A stretch of DNA of 64,000 nt from Marimicrobium sp913061115 (GCF_047729875.1 NZ_CP159826.1:124001-188000); one strand, 5' to 3'. Shown: positions 25,227 through 35,007, counted from the stretch's first letter. Notes: generated by a model not told the origin, from the sequence alone. Made by a program: numbers and translations.

Positions 25227-27503
25227 ATGTCCGAGATTTTGGAAATCGATAAAGACGGCACCGAGCAGGTGTCACTCAAGCTCTACGCTGAGAAGGCTTA
25301 CTTGGATTATTCCATGTACGTCATTCTCGATCGAGCGCTCCCTCACGTGGGCGATGGGCTTAAGCCTGTGCAGCGGCGCATTGTCTATGCCATGAGTGAG
25401 CTGGGACTGAAGTCCTCTGCCAAATTCAAAAAGTCGGCGCGCACCGTTGGCGATGTTATCGGTAAGTTCCATCCGCATGGGGATAGTGCCGCCTACGAGG
25501 CTATGGTACTGATGGCGCAGGACTTCAGTTACCGCTATCCGCTGGTGGATGGACAGGGCAATTGGGGTTCACCCGATGACCCTAAATCTTTTGCCGCCAT
25601 GCGCTACACAGAGTCGCGTCTCACCGCCTATGCCGACGTCTTGCTCAGTGAGCTGGGTCAGGGCACAGTGGATTGGATACCCAACTTTGACAGTACGCTT
25701 GATGAGCCGGTGGTGCTGCCTGCGCAGGTGCCTAATGTACTTTTGAACGGCACAACGGGGATTGCTGTAGGTATGGCCACAGATATCCCTCCGCACAATC
25801 TGCGAGAGGTAGTGGCGGCAACGGTGCTGCTGTTGGACTCACCCAAAGCCACGGTGGCTCAGCTGTGTGAGCATATTCAGGCGCCCGACTTTCCCACCAA
25901 TGCGGAAATCATCACACCTCGCGAGGACATTCTCGCGCTTTACCAAACGGGGCGTGGTGGTTTGCGTATGCGTGCGGTGTGGGAGTCTGAAGGCGGCGAT
26001 ATTGTGATCACCGCCCTGCCCCATCAGGTATCCGGATCAAAGGTGTTGGAGCAGATTGCGCAGCAGATGCAAGCAAAAAAATTGCCTATGGTGGCGGACC
26101 TTAGGGATGAGTCGGATCATGAAAACCCGACGCGCCTGGTTGTGGTGCCACGCTCCAATCGCATCGACCTTGAGGCTCTTATGAGCCACTTGTACGCCAG
26201 TACAGATTTGGAACGCAGTTACCGCGTCAATCTCAATATGATCGGTATCGACGGTCGCCCTGGGGTTAAAGGGCTGGATAGAATTCTCAAGGAGTGGCTG
26301 AAATTTCGCACCTCTACCGTTCGGCGTCGGCTGGAATACCGCCTCGATCGCGTACTGAAGAGATTGCATATCCTAGACGGTTACCTCGTTGCGTTCCTTA
26401 ATATTGACGAAGTGATTCATATTATTCGAACAGAGGAAAAGCCCAAAGCCGCGCTGATGGAGCGTTTCGGGATCACCGATATTCAGGCTGAGGCTATTCT
26501 AGAGCTGAAACTGCGCAATCTGGCAAAGCTGGAAGAAATGATTATCAGCACAGAGCAGGAGCAATTGCAGCAGGAGCGTGACCAGCTGCAAAAAGTCCTA
26601 GGCAGTGAAGCTCGGCTCAAGAGTCTAATCAAGAAAGAGCTTCTGGCCGTGGCAGAAAAATATGGGGACGAGCGCCGTTCGCCACTGGCAGTGAGGATTG
26701 ACGCCAAAGCGTTTAGTGAGCTTGACCTAGTCACCGCTGATCCGATCACGGTGGTGATGTCAGAAAAAGGCTGGATCAGGGCGGCAAAGGGGCACGATAT
26801 TGATCCTACTAGCCTCAGTTACAAGTCCGGTGACAGTTATCAAATGTGTGCCTATGGGCGCAGTAATCAGCCTGTCGTCATCCTGGATTCAACAGGGCGG
26901 GCTTACACTGTGCCCTCCCACAACCTACCTTCGGCGCGGGGTCAGGGCGAGCCGGTCACGGGGCGTATCAATCCGCCTTCGGGAGCGAGCTTCGGTGGCT
27001 TGATGATGGGTGCGGATGACAGCCTTTATTTGTTGTCCAGTGATGCCGGATACGGCTTCGTGGCCAAGTTAGGTGATCTGCAGTCAAAAAATCGGGCAGG
27101 TAAGGGGGTTATCAGTTTGCCCAAGGGGGGGCAGGTGATGCACCCCGCGGCGATTCAATCATTAGAGGAGTCGCAGGTTGCGGCGGTCACTACCGAGGGT
27201 CGCTTGCTGATCTTCCCGCTGGCGGACCTGCCGCAGATGGCCAGGGGCAAAGGCAATAAAATTATAGGTATTCCCTCCGCTCGGGTGCTGGCTCGCGAGG
27301 AATATGTAGTGGCTATACAAGTATTTACGGCACAAGATACCATTGTGATTTATTCCGGTAAGCGCCACCAAAACTTCAAAATGAAGGATCTCGAGCACTA
27401 TCAGGGCGAGCGGGGTCGGCGCGGAAACAAGCTACCGCGTGGCTTTCAGAAAGTGGACGGTATGAGTGTTGAGCGCTTGATCAAGCGGAGCGAACCGGAA
27501 TAG
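25227..27503 (+). CDS. parC: DNA topoisomerase IV subunit A ParC
   Basis: ParC is the DNA-cleaving subunit that decatenates daughter chromosomes. The 758-residue protein has the breakage-reunion domain with the catalytic tyrosine in MRYTESRL (Tyr127), a coiled-coil gate, and a degenerate C-terminal beta-pinwheel. The quinolone-resistance region reads HPHGDSAAYEA with Ser87 and Glu91 as in sensitive strains. No parE is in the window. Its stop codon is 1 base from that of the convergent YtjB-like gene. Confidence 0.96.
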   Translation: MSEILEIDKDGTEQVSLKLYAEKAYLDYSMYVILDRALPHVGDGLKPVQRRIVYAMSELGLKSSAKFKKSARTVGDVIGKFHPHGDSAAYEAMVLMAQDFSYRYPLVDGQGNWGSPDDPKSFAAMRYTESRLTAYADVLLSELGQGTVDWIPNFDSTLDEPVVLPAQVPNVLLNGTTGIAVGMATDIPPHNLREVVAATVLLLDSPKATVAQLCEHIQAPDFPTNAEIITPREDILALYQTGRGGLRMRAVWESEGGDIVITALPHQVSGSKVLEQIAQQMQAKKLPMVADLRDESDHENPTRLVVVPRSNRIDLEALMSHLYASTDLERSYRVNLNMIGIDGRPGVKGLDRILKEWLKFRTSTVRRRLEYRLDRVLKRLHILDGYLVAFLNIDEVIHIIRTEEKPKAALMERFGITDIQAEAILELKLRNLAKLEEMIISTEQEQLQQERDQLQKVLGSEARLKSLIKKELLAVAEKYGDERRSPLAVRIDAKAFSELDLVTADPITVVMSEKGWIRAAKGHDIDPTSLSYKSGDSYQMCAYGRSNQPVVILDSTGRAYTVPSHNLPSARGQGEPVTGRINPPSGASFGGLMMGADDSLYLLSSDAGYGFVAKLGDLQSKNRAGKGVISLPKGGQVMHPAAIQSLEESQVAAVTTEGRLLIFPLADLPQMARGKGNKIIGIPSARVLAREEYVVAIQVFTAQDTIVIYSGKRHQNFKMKDLEHYQGERGRRGNKLPRGFQKVDGMSVERLIKRSEPE

Positions 27504-27504
27504 C

Positions 27505-28755
27505 TTAGAGCCTCGTTGGGTCCGTCAATCGCTTCAGCATCAGGCGCAGTTGGCGTTCCAGTAAATCCTGATAGGGCCCGGCAAACTCCTCGATGACAGC
27601 GTAATCCATCACTTCGGTCGGTCTATATTGCAGGCGCCCTGATATATCCGTGTCTTCACAGATAGTGGGCGAGAGCAGAATGTTAGGAGGCCTGCTGGTG
27701 CAGACGGTGTGTAATTCATCGAGCGTATGCTGCGTGTACAATCCTGGATAGATATCGGTGCCATTTCCCACGCCCAGTTCGCTCTGTGCAATGGCCATTG
27801 ACATGGAAAGGGACAGCGACATCTGCTTTTCCAGCGCCAGGCTTGCGGCCTGCACCAGCCAGGCACAGGATGCAGCTCGAAATGCTGCGCTACCCGCAGT
27901 GTTGTGCCCGCTGAAGTAAACTGCCAGGCCGAACTGACGCGCGACCTGTAAATCTCCCGCATAAAAACCTGCTGCGGCGTAAATGGTCTGATGCAGACGG
28001 TCTGTATAGCGTTGCAGCGAGAGTTCGTCGAGCGTATCGACATAGTGCTCGAGACTGGAGAGGTGGAGGTACAGCACTGCAGTCGTTTGGTAGTTCTCGT
28101 CCTGCGGGCTGGGTTCGCTGCGGGTGCGCAGCAGATCCATTGGCAGGGCCTCAATTTTTTTGGACAGTAGCAGTAGCTCATTCGTCGGCCCTGCCCTAGG
28201 ATCCTCCTCCTCGAGTGCGATCTTGCGGGACAGGTCGGACAGGTGGTTTCCCAGTTGCTGCCCAAAGCGGCGACTGACACCGTAAACCGCCAGACTGAGC
28301 AGTACCGCTAGGCCCAGCATACTTAAAATAAAGCGCAGCTGTGCGGCATGGGCATTTGCTGCGTTGATGGTAATCACGACTTCGCCGGCGATATCGGTTT
28401 CGATATGCACGGGTGCGCTGTACTGGTAGAGGCTTTGCCCATCGGTTTCACCCATTTGTCTGAGTGTCTTACCTTCTACATCCTGAATCAGAATCGCCTG
28501 CGCTGCAGACGTGTCGATAATACGCTGCAGTGAGGCTGAAACACTGAGTAGGTCGCTGTTTTCCATAGCGGTGCTGACACGAGTTGCTACCAGCGTGGCC
28601 AGAGCGCTGCCGTATTCTTCCTGCAATAGCGTTTGCATATGGCGAGTGGAAATTGCGCCCAAAATGACAAGGGCAAGCCCCATCAGCAGGCATAAACCTG
28701 CAGTGAGAATTGCCAGTTGTTGGCCGAGGCTAGTGTTAGTAAAGCGATTATTCAC
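27505..28755 (-). CDS. YtjB/Smp (AhpA)-family membrane protein
   Basis: This 416-residue protein has two transmembrane helices (about 13-35 and 141-160) flanking a periplasmic domain of about 105 residues, then a HAMP-like segment and a C-terminal domain (about 215-345). The latter has nucleotide-cyclase-like organisation (TTAVLYLHLSSLEHYVD, GLAVYFSG) but no intact metal-binding motif. It is divergent from serB, as Smp/YtjB is in E. coli, and lies between parC and serB as in Pseudomonas. Function is unknown; a sensory or scaffolding role is inferred only from the architecture. Confidence 0.75.
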   Translation of the reverse strand: MNNRFTNTSLGQQLAILTAGLCLLMGLALVILGAISTRHMQTLLQEEYGSALATLVATRVSTAMENSDLLSVSASLQRIIDTSAAQAILIQDVEGKTLRQMGETDGQSLYQYSAPVHIETDIAGEVVITINAANAHAAQLRFILSMLGLAVLLSLAVYGVSRRFGQQLGNHLSDLSRKIALEEEDPRAGPTNELLLLSKKIEALPMDLLRTRSEPSPQDENYQTTAVLYLHLSSLEHYVDTLDELSLQRYTDRLHQTIYAAAGFYAGDLQVARQFGLAVYFSGHNTAGSAAFRAASCAWLVQAASLALEKQMSLSLSMSMAIAQSELGVGNGTDIYPGLYTQHTLDELHTVCTSRPPNILLSPTICEDTDISGRLQYRPTEVMDYAVIEEFAGPYQDLLERQLRLMLKRLTDPTRL

Positions 28756-28933
28756 GCGCGATGACTGACTTACCCAATTGCGACGGGGCTAGTATAAACT
28801 AGACACGGCGGCAAATATCCTTTTTTGAGCCCTTGAGATTGAATATGGGATTTGAGGCTATTGAAAGTGAGGTTTTCAGCCCTTGTCACGAACAGGTAGA
28901 ATGGCGCACCAAGATAACTGTGGAACCCGTTAA

Positions 28934-30151
28934 GTGAATCATATACTCCTTATCACTATCTCCGGCGAAGATCAGCCGGGGTTCACAGCTGGATTGACGG
29001 CGATCCTGGCGGACCATTCCGTGAGTATTCTCGACATTGGCCAGTCCGTCATACACGCCACTTTGTCGTTGGGCTTGTTGGTGGAGCTGTCCGAGAACTA
29101 CGCCGGCGAACAGGTGGTCGAGGCGGTACGTAATTTCGCATTGGAGCGAGATTTGCGCGCGGTTACCAGCGTGGTATCCCCCGAAAGCTATTCCTACTGG
29201 GTTGAGGCTCAGGGTCTGGCGCGCTACATCATTACGCTGTTGGCGCGCAAAATCACCTCGGACCAACTCGCACGTGTGACCGCAGTGATATCCAAACATG
29301 GCCTTAATATCGATAGCATCAACCGCTTGTCAGGTCGTATACCGCTCGGAGAACCGCCTGCTCTGAGCAAGGCCTGCGTGGAGTTTTCAGCTCGCGGTTC
29401 TATACGCGATTCTGCCGTCTTTCGCAGGGAATTACTGGAGGTCGCGGGCGTGCTGGAGGTTGATCTGGCATTCCAGCAGGATAATATGTACCGCCGTACC
29501 CGGAGGCTCGTGGCGTTCGATATGGATTCGACACTGATCGAGGCAGAGGTTATCGACGAGTTGGCCAAACTGGCGGGAGTCGGTGAGCAGGTCAGCGCGA
29601 TAACCGAGCGCGCCATGCGGGGAGAGATCGATTTCAGTGAGAGCTTTCGCGCCCGTGTCGCTCTGCTAGAAGGACTAGAAGAGAGTGCACTGGACCGCGT
29701 GGCGAGCGAATTGAAAATAACCGAGGGCGCGGAGCATTTGATTTCCACGCTTCGCACGCTGGGGTACAAGACGGCCATACTGTCAGGAGGCTTCACCTAT
29801 TTCGCCAAGCACCTGCAAGCGCGATTAGGTATGGATTACGTTTATGCAAACGAACTCGATATTGCCCAAGGTGTGGTCACGGGCAAAATTCAGGGCGAGA
29901 TTGTTGATGGTGCACGTAAGGCTCAACTGTTGCGGCAATTGGCGGATGATCTAGGCATAGACTTACAGCAGGTGATTGCCGTGGGTGATGGCGCTAACGA
30001 TTTGCCGATGCTGAGCATCGCTGGATTGGGAATTGCTTTTCGCGCAAAACCCCTGGTGAAAAAATCAGCGGAGCAGTCGATATCGACTTTGGGCCTGGAT
30101 GCGATCCTTTATTTACTGGGTATTTCTGACAAGCAACAGAGCAAAGTCTAG
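28934..30151 (+). CDS. serB: Phosphoserine phosphatase SerB
   Basis: SerB performs the last step of serine synthesis. The 405-residue protein has N-terminal ACT-type regulatory domains (about 1-175, starting LLITISGEDQPGFTAGL) and a HAD phosphatase domain. HAD motif I is AFDMDSTLIEAE, motif II is ILSGGFTYF, and motif III is VGDGANDLPML. The start is GTG at 28934, with only a weak ribosome binding site. It is divergent from the YtjB-like gene. Confidence 0.95.
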   Translation: MNHILLITISGEDQPGFTAGLTAILADHSVSILDIGQSVIHATLSLGLLVELSENYAGEQVVEAVRNFALERDLRAVTSVVSPESYSYWVEAQGLARYIITLLARKITSDQLARVTAVISKHGLNIDSINRLSGRIPLGEPPALSKACVEFSARGSIRDSAVFRRELLEVAGVLEVDLAFQQDNMYRRTRRLVAFDMDSTLIEAEVIDELAKLAGVGEQVSAITERAMRGEIDFSESFRARVALLEGLEESALDRVASELKITEGAEHLISTLRTLGYKTAILSGGFTYFAKHLQARLGMDYVYANELDIAQGVVTGKIQGEIVDGARKAQLLRQLADDLGIDLQQVIAVGDGANDLPMLSIAGLGIAFRAKPLVKKSAEQSISTLGLDAILYLLGISDKQQSKV

Positions 30152-30176
30152 GTTTTAAAGGCGTCATGTGATGGCG

Positions 30177-31856
30177 CTAAATCTTGCTCCATAGCGAGTC
30201 GTAATACACGTTCAATTGTCCCTGTTGGCCCTCAGCCAGTACATCGCCTAATTCTCTTGGGTAGCTAAACTGGAACTGTTGAAACGTCGCCCTTGAATCA
30301 ATACTTGGCAGTAGCTTGATGTCGTGACTTTCGATGCCGTTCCCAAGCGTGAGTTTTTGTCCCTCCCTAAAGCCGATCCTAGGGGTGATCAATGTATTCG
30401 GTTGACCCACTAGCGTGACCTCCGGCAGCAGCAACACTCTTATGGGCGCGGTTTTCTCGCCAGTCTTGTGTTGAATGCTGGCGCCATACGCGACTGCTCG
30501 AGGGTTAAGGAGCTCAACTCCAATCAGAGTTTTAGTATTATCGATCCGTCTTAACCAGCGGATGACGGCAATCAGCCAGTCTTTTTTTCCTGTGTCTTCT
30601 TTCAATCCGACAACCTCGCCGACCCTGATGTCGCAGGGCGAATCAGTAGGCCACTCTACACAATAGCCACCGGGGCTGGTATCGGCGAGTTGGGCCTTGA
30701 AAATGGGATAGCGTTCATCGGGCGTAAGATTGGACGGTGGAAACGGGTCGTCTGCTGCGTGTGAGCCCTGCTGTCTGTCGTCGTCATCGAGCAGGTCCTC
30801 GAACAGGCGTTTGCCAGCCACGTGATAATGGGTGCTGCTAAGCCCCAGACATAGCCACAGCGGATTGCTAGAGGCTGACCGTTTAAAGTTGCGTGGACTG
30901 ACACTGCAAAGAGACAGAATCAGGTGGTCGAGTAAACTGACGGACGCGTGGATGCTCTCGTCGAAAGTGGTGCCGTGGGTGCCTGTTTCCTTCTTCAGTA
31001 TTTCCAACTGCTCCATCAGTAATGTGCAATCGATAAGGCGACATTGTGGCCCCGGAGGTTTGCGATAGAAGGCACTGTACAGTGGAGGGTGGTCGCTATC
31101 CAAGTCGACGATAAACAGGCTGTTTTCATTCTTGTGTGGGTCAAGTTTTATCAGCTTGCTCCACTGCTGTAGCCCGCGGTGCAGCGCTGTCAGCTCGCCC
31201 TGGAGCAACTGATTGGGATTGCAGCAGCTGATCATTATTGCCTGTAAGTAAGTTGCAGTGATGGTGTCGCCGCCGGAGAGTGACTTCGGTACGGGAAGGT
31301 CGGCTAGGCGCTGGTTAAGGGCAAGTGCATAGAGCTGGTGCAATGTTTCCCAGCCATGAACATCGATGGACCTGTGGAGCTGAAAACGTTGTAGGACTTT
31401 ACGTCCCGCGAAGATCAGCGCTTGCTGTATGGCTTGACAGGTGAGGCGTGCAGGATGGGTGTCGTGGACAGTCTTGTGCTTCTGAATCGTCTCGATGGCG
31501 ATGATGGTGAAGGCGGTAGTGCTCAGGGTGAGCAGCCTGTCGCTGAGTTTCGCTGCTGTTTGCGACGCTTCTGGCATCACTAACGGTTGATTAAGAAATC
31601 GCTTGGATAGATTGGCCTGGGCATCATCGATCTTGGGGCGCAGAACTTCCATGATGTTGTCGCGAAGTTGGGGTGAGAGCGGCGTCCGATTGAGATCATT
31701 CAATGCCTGAACGAGTAATCGGGCCGGCGCGGTGCCATTGGCGAGTGGTAGGCTCTGAGCCCAACTGCTGGCGGCCTCGGTATCGGGCTCAAACAGTGAC
31801 AACGCGAGCAGGTCTTGGCGTGGGATCTTGAATTTGAGGGTTATAGGGTGTTCCAT
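30177..31856 (-). CDS. Large cytoplasmic protein with PilZ-like C-terminal region
   Basis: This 559-residue protein has no signal peptide or membrane segment. The N-terminal 370 residues are helical and match no domain I recognise. After an acidic linker (DLLDDDDRQQ), the region from about 380 to 480 contains ADTSPGGYCVEW, which fits the PilZ D/N-x-S-x-x-G motif, and ends with LIGVELLNP like PilZ strands. The upstream RxxxR element of c-di-GMP-binding PilZ domains is not clear. It starts with a good AGGAG and is divergent from efp. A c-di-GMP role is possible, not shown. Confidence 0.6.
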   Translation of the reverse strand: MEHPITLKFKIPRQDLLALSLFEPDTEAASSWAQSLPLANGTAPARLLVQALNDLNRTPLSPQLRDNIMEVLRPKIDDAQANLSKRFLNQPLVMPEASQTAAKLSDRLLTLSTTAFTIIAIETIQKHKTVHDTHPARLTCQAIQQALIFAGRKVLQRFQLHRSIDVHGWETLHQLYALALNQRLADLPVPKSLSGGDTITATYLQAIMISCCNPNQLLQGELTALHRGLQQWSKLIKLDPHKNENSLFIVDLDSDHPPLYSAFYRKPPGPQCRLIDCTLLMEQLEILKKETGTHGTTFDESIHASVSLLDHLILSLCSVSPRNFKRSASSNPLWLCLGLSSTHYHVAGKRLFEDLLDDDDRQQGSHAADDPFPPSNLTPDERYPIFKAQLADTSPGGYCVEWPTDSPCDIRVGEVVGLKEDTGKKDWLIAVIRWLRRIDNTKTLIGVELLNPRAVAYGASIQHKTGEKTAPIRVLLLPEVTLVGQPNTLITPRIGFREGQKLTLGNGIESHDIKLLPSIDSRATFQQFQFSYPRELGDVLAEGQQGQLNVYYDSLWSKI

Positions 31857-31951
31857 ATAAGCAATCTCCTGATGTTAGCTGTGCCCAGCCCTATGCAACA
31901 AGAATAGACTAAATTGGAGGCTCATCGCCACTCGGATACGAGAATCTGCCA

Positions 31952-31979
31952 TTGGCGGGCGACGTGCTGTATTATAAAC
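31952..31979 (+). promoter_or_regulatory. Candidate promoter of efp-epmA
   Basis: TTGGCG (31952-31957) and TATAAA (31974-31979) are 16 bases apart, and the efp ATG lies 31 bases after the -10. This is the best pair in the divergent spacer, but neither hexamer is perfect. Confidence 0.4.
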
Positions 31980-32009
31980 TGCTTTTTGCAGCAACCAAAT
32001 GAGAGCGTC

Positions 32010-32582
32010 ATGGCAAACTTTTCTACGAATGAATTTCGCGCTGGCCTGAAAGTCATGCTCGATGGTGATCCGTGCAGTATTATGGATAATGAGCTCGTGA
32101 AACCGGGGAAAGGCCAGGCCTTCAATCGGGTAAGACTGCGCAACCTAAAGACCGGGCGGCAGTGGGAGCGTACCTTTAAATCCGGGGAGTCACTCGAGGG
32201 CGCAGATGTTGTCGAGCGGGATATGGAGTATCTGTATACCGATGGCGAGTTCTGGTATTTCATGGAACCCGATACTTTTGAGCAATATCAGGCCGATGCT
32301 GCTGCTGTAGCGGATAGTCATTTATGGCTAAAGGCGCAGGACAAGTGTGATATTACGCTCTACAACGGTGCGCCTTTATCCGTTGCGCCGCCTAACTTTG
32401 TGGAGTTGGAGATTACAGAAACTGATCCGGGCCTCAAGGGTGACACAGCCACCGGCGGCACCAAGCCGGCGACGTTGAGCACCGGAGCCGTGGTTAAGGT
32501 CCCTTTATTCATTAGTATGGGAGAAGTGATTCGGGTCGATACGCGCACCGGTGAGTACCAGAGCCGCGCGAGCAAGTCCTGA
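32010..32582 (+). CDS. efp: Translation elongation factor P
   Basis: EF-P relieves ribosome stalling at polyproline motifs. ATG 32010 gives 190 residues and the family start MANFSTNEFRAGL; the frame is open further upstream, but that extension has no family match. The tip of domain I reads KPGKGQAF with lysine at position 34, the residue that EpmA beta-lysylates. This fits the epmA gene directly downstream and excludes the arginine-rhamnose type. Domains II and III follow with the closing pattern GEVIRVDTRTGEYQSR. Confidence 0.97.
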   Translation: MANFSTNEFRAGLKVMLDGDPCSIMDNELVKPGKGQAFNRVRLRNLKTGRQWERTFKSGESLEGADVVERDMEYLYTDGEFWYFMEPDTFEQYQADAAAVADSHLWLKAQDKCDITLYNGAPLSVAPPNFVELEITETDPGLKGDTATGGTKPATLSTGAVVKVPLFISMGEVIRVDTRTGEYQSRASKS

Positions 32583-32607
32583 TTGTAGTGGCAGAGTATA
32601 GCCGGAC

Positions 32608-33561
32608 GTGAATTGGCGGCCTGTAGCGGACATTCAGTGTATTCGTCAGCGGGCAGAGGTATTGGCTAGGCTGCGCCAGTTTTTTTCTGATCGCTCGATC
32701 CTCGAAGTAGAAACACCCCTGCTGTGTCGCAACGGCATAACAGATCCTTCCATTGAGCCATTGATCGTCGAAGCTGCGCAATTCTCGGGTCAGTCGCGGC
32801 TTTTGCAAACATCGCCTGAATACATGATGAAACGCCTGCTCGCCGAGTTCGCAGAGCCCATCTTTCAGATTTCCAAGGCGTTTCGGAGTGACGAAGCCGG
32901 TTCCCGGCACAACCCGGAATTCAGTTTACTCGAATGGTATCGCCCCGGTTTTGATCACCATCAGCTGATGGCGGAAGTGGCGGATCTGGCCCAATATTGC
33001 TTGGGACCGAGGCCCGTAAAGAAGTACAGCTATCGTGAGCTGTTTCAGCAATGTCTCCAGATCGACCCTTTCACCGCGACCATTGCGGAACTGGAAGCTG
33101 TCGCTCGCCTCCATCTTGACCCCGGCAATTTGAGCGGCGACCGAGATCTATGGCTGGATCTATTGATGAGCCATGTGCTTGAGCCACAGCTGGCTGGTGA
33201 AGGGGTCTGTTTTGTCTATGATTATCCGGCGTCTCAAGCGGCCCTCGCTTGTGTTGTTCAGGCCGGCGATGTAAGGGTCGGACAGCGCTTTGAGCTCTAT
33301 GTTGACGGTATGGAGCTGGCCAATGGTTACTGTGAGCTTACCGATGCCCTAGAGCAGCGTCAGCGCTTCGAGCGGGATAACGTCTTGCGCCGTCAGCGTG
33401 GTCAGGTTGAGCGCGCGTTAGACGAACAGCTGTTAGCCGCATTGGCAAGCGGCCTGCCAGATTGCAGTGGCGTGGCTTTAGGTATTGATCGATTGCTGAT
33501 GCTGAAGACGGGATCATCTGACATCAGGGATGTGTTGGCTTTTGATTGGGAGCGATCATGA
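32608..33561 (+). CDS. epmA: Elongation factor P beta-lysine ligase EpmA (PoxA/GenX)
   Basis: EpmA is a lysyl-tRNA-synthetase paralogue that attaches (R)-beta-lysine to EF-P. The 317-residue protein has only the class II catalytic core, with no anticodon-binding domain. Motif 1 includes LEVETPLLCRNG, motif 2 is FQISKAFRSDEAGSRHNPEF, and motif 3 is GVALGIDRLLML. It starts at GTG 32608, 25 bases after efp. The partner aminomutase EpmB is not in the window. Confidence 0.95.
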   Translation: MNWRPVADIQCIRQRAEVLARLRQFFSDRSILEVETPLLCRNGITDPSIEPLIVEAAQFSGQSRLLQTSPEYMMKRLLAEFAEPIFQISKAFRSDEAGSRHNPEFSLLEWYRPGFDHHQLMAEVADLAQYCLGPRPVKKYSYRELFQQCLQIDPFTATIAELEAVARLHLDPGNLSGDRDLWLDLLMSHVLEPQLAGEGVCFVYDYPASQAALACVVQAGDVRVGQRFELYVDGMELANGYCELTDALEQRQRFERDNVLRRQRGQVERALDEQLLAALASGLPDCSGVALGIDRLLMLKTGSSDIRDVLAFDWERS

Positions 33562-33593
33562 GGACCTGTCGAGTCCTGCAGATGTTTCGGTAG

Positions 33594-33624
33594 CAAAAAA
33601 AATGCCGGCGTGATGGCCGGCATT
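33594..33624 (-). terminator. Rho-independent terminator of pntB
   Basis: A 9-bp stem AATGCCGGC/GCCGGCATT with a 6-base loop (33601-33624) is followed on the minus strand by a T-run (33600 down to 33594, extended by the TT of the stem base). It lies 20 bases beyond the pntB stop and also separates it from the convergent epmA. Confidence 0.9.
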
Positions 33625-33643
33625 GTGTGCAGCGCCTACGTGC

Positions 33644-35002
33644 TTAAGAGAATTCTCTCACCAATCCAGCAATAGATTCCTTGGCATCGCCAAACAGCAT
33701 GCGCGTATTCTCTTTATAAAAGAGTGGATTTTCGATCCCAGCGAAGCCTGACGCCATAGAGCGTTTCAGTACAAAGACTGTGCGCGCGTGGTCAACGTTA
33801 ATCACTGGCATGCCATAAATGGGAGACGATTCATTTTCCCGGGCAGCAGGGTTCACCACGTCATTGGCGCCGATGACGATAGCGACGTCGACATTTTCCA
33901 TGCGTGGGTTAATCTCGTCCATTTCCAGCAGCTGGTCATAGGGGACGTCGGCCTCTGCCAGCAGCACGTTCATATGCCCCGGCATACGACCTGCGACAGG
34001 ATGAATACCGAAGCTAACTTCAGCACCATTTTTTTCCAACAACTCGGCCAGCTCTTTCACCACATGCTGAGCCTGAGCGACCGCCATACCGTAACCTGGA
34101 ACAATGGCCACGGTGCTGGCGGCTTCCAAAATATAGAAAGCGTCTTCAGCAATGATGGGCTTAATTTCGCCTTCCACTTTACTGGTTTCCACTTTTCCAC
34201 TGCCGAAACCGGAAAACAGTACATTGGTCAGGGAACGATTCATGGCTTTGCACATGACTTGCGTCAAGATGATACCGGAAGCACCGACCAAAGCGCCTGC
34301 CACGATCAAAATGTTGTTGTCCACTGCGAAACCCGCGGCGCAGGCGGCTAGGCCTGAGTAGGAGTTCAGCAGCGAGATCACCACCGGCATGTCAGCCCCG
34401 CCGATAGGAATGACCACCATTATACCGAACAGCAGCGACAGACCGATGACCCAAAACAGCCATCCGCCACCGCTGGGCTCCAGACAAAACATCACCGAAC
34501 TACCCACGATGCCCAGAACGATGAGACTGTTCACCACCTGCTGGCCGCTGAATATAAGCGCGGCGCTGCTAATTCTTTCTGAGAGTTTACCGTAGGCGAT
34601 CATAGAGCCGGTAAAGGTCACGCCACCAATCAGGATGGACAGGATAATCGTAACCAGCGTGAAGGTGCCGACGTCGGGTCTAAAGGCGAAAGCTGCCCAG
34701 CCAACGAGTAAGCTGGCCATGCCGCCAAACCCGTTAAACAGGGCGACCATTTCCGGCATCTTAGTCATTTGCACCATTCGCGCAGCCGTACCACCGATGA
34801 TGCCGCCGATCACAATGCCAATGGCAATCCACTGGAAGTCGACAATATCTTGGCCCACTAGCGTCGCCACGATGGCAATCAGCATGCCCAGCGACGAAAT
34901 AGCGTTACCGCGACGCGCCGTTGCAGGCGAGCTCAGTTGCTTCAAGCCGTAAATGAACAGTCCCGCGGACACGATGTAGGCGTATTGAGTCAGAATATCC
35001 AT
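33644..35002 (-). CDS. pntB: NAD(P) transhydrogenase subunit beta
   Basis: PntB carries the NADP(H)-binding domain III and part of the proton-conducting membrane domain of the transhydrogenase, which makes NADPH from NADH using proton-motive force. The 452-residue protein has about eight or nine transmembrane helices (residues 5-260), then the soluble domain with the NADP-binding motif PGYGMAVAQAQH and HPVAGRMPGHMNVLLAEA, and VIGANDVVNPAA. It is the last gene of pntAA-pntAB-pntB and has a terminator. Confidence 0.96.
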   Translation of the reverse strand: MDILTQYAYIVSAGLFIYGLKQLSSPATARRGNAISSLGMLIAIVATLVGQDIVDFQWIAIGIVIGGIIGGTAARMVQMTKMPEMVALFNGFGGMASLLVGWAAFAFRPDVGTFTLVTIILSILIGGVTFTGSMIAYGKLSERISSAALIFSGQQVVNSLIVLGIVGSSVMFCLEPSGGGWLFWVIGLSLLFGIMVVIPIGGADMPVVISLLNSYSGLAACAAGFAVDNNILIVAGALVGASGIILTQVMCKAMNRSLTNVLFSGFGSGKVETSKVEGEIKPIIAEDAFYILEAASTVAIVPGYGMAVAQAQHVVKELAELLEKNGAEVSFGIHPVAGRMPGHMNVLLAEADVPYDQLLEMDEINPRMENVDVAIVIGANDVVNPAARENESSPIYGMPVINVDHARTVFVLKRSMASGFAGIENPLFYKENTRMLFGDAKESIAGLVREFS

Positions 35003-35007
35003 AGTGA

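Noticed and set aside
29224..29796. 190-codon minus-strand frame opposite serB
   Set aside because: The serine-rich composition and complete overlap with conserved HAD motifs of serB mark it as a shadow.
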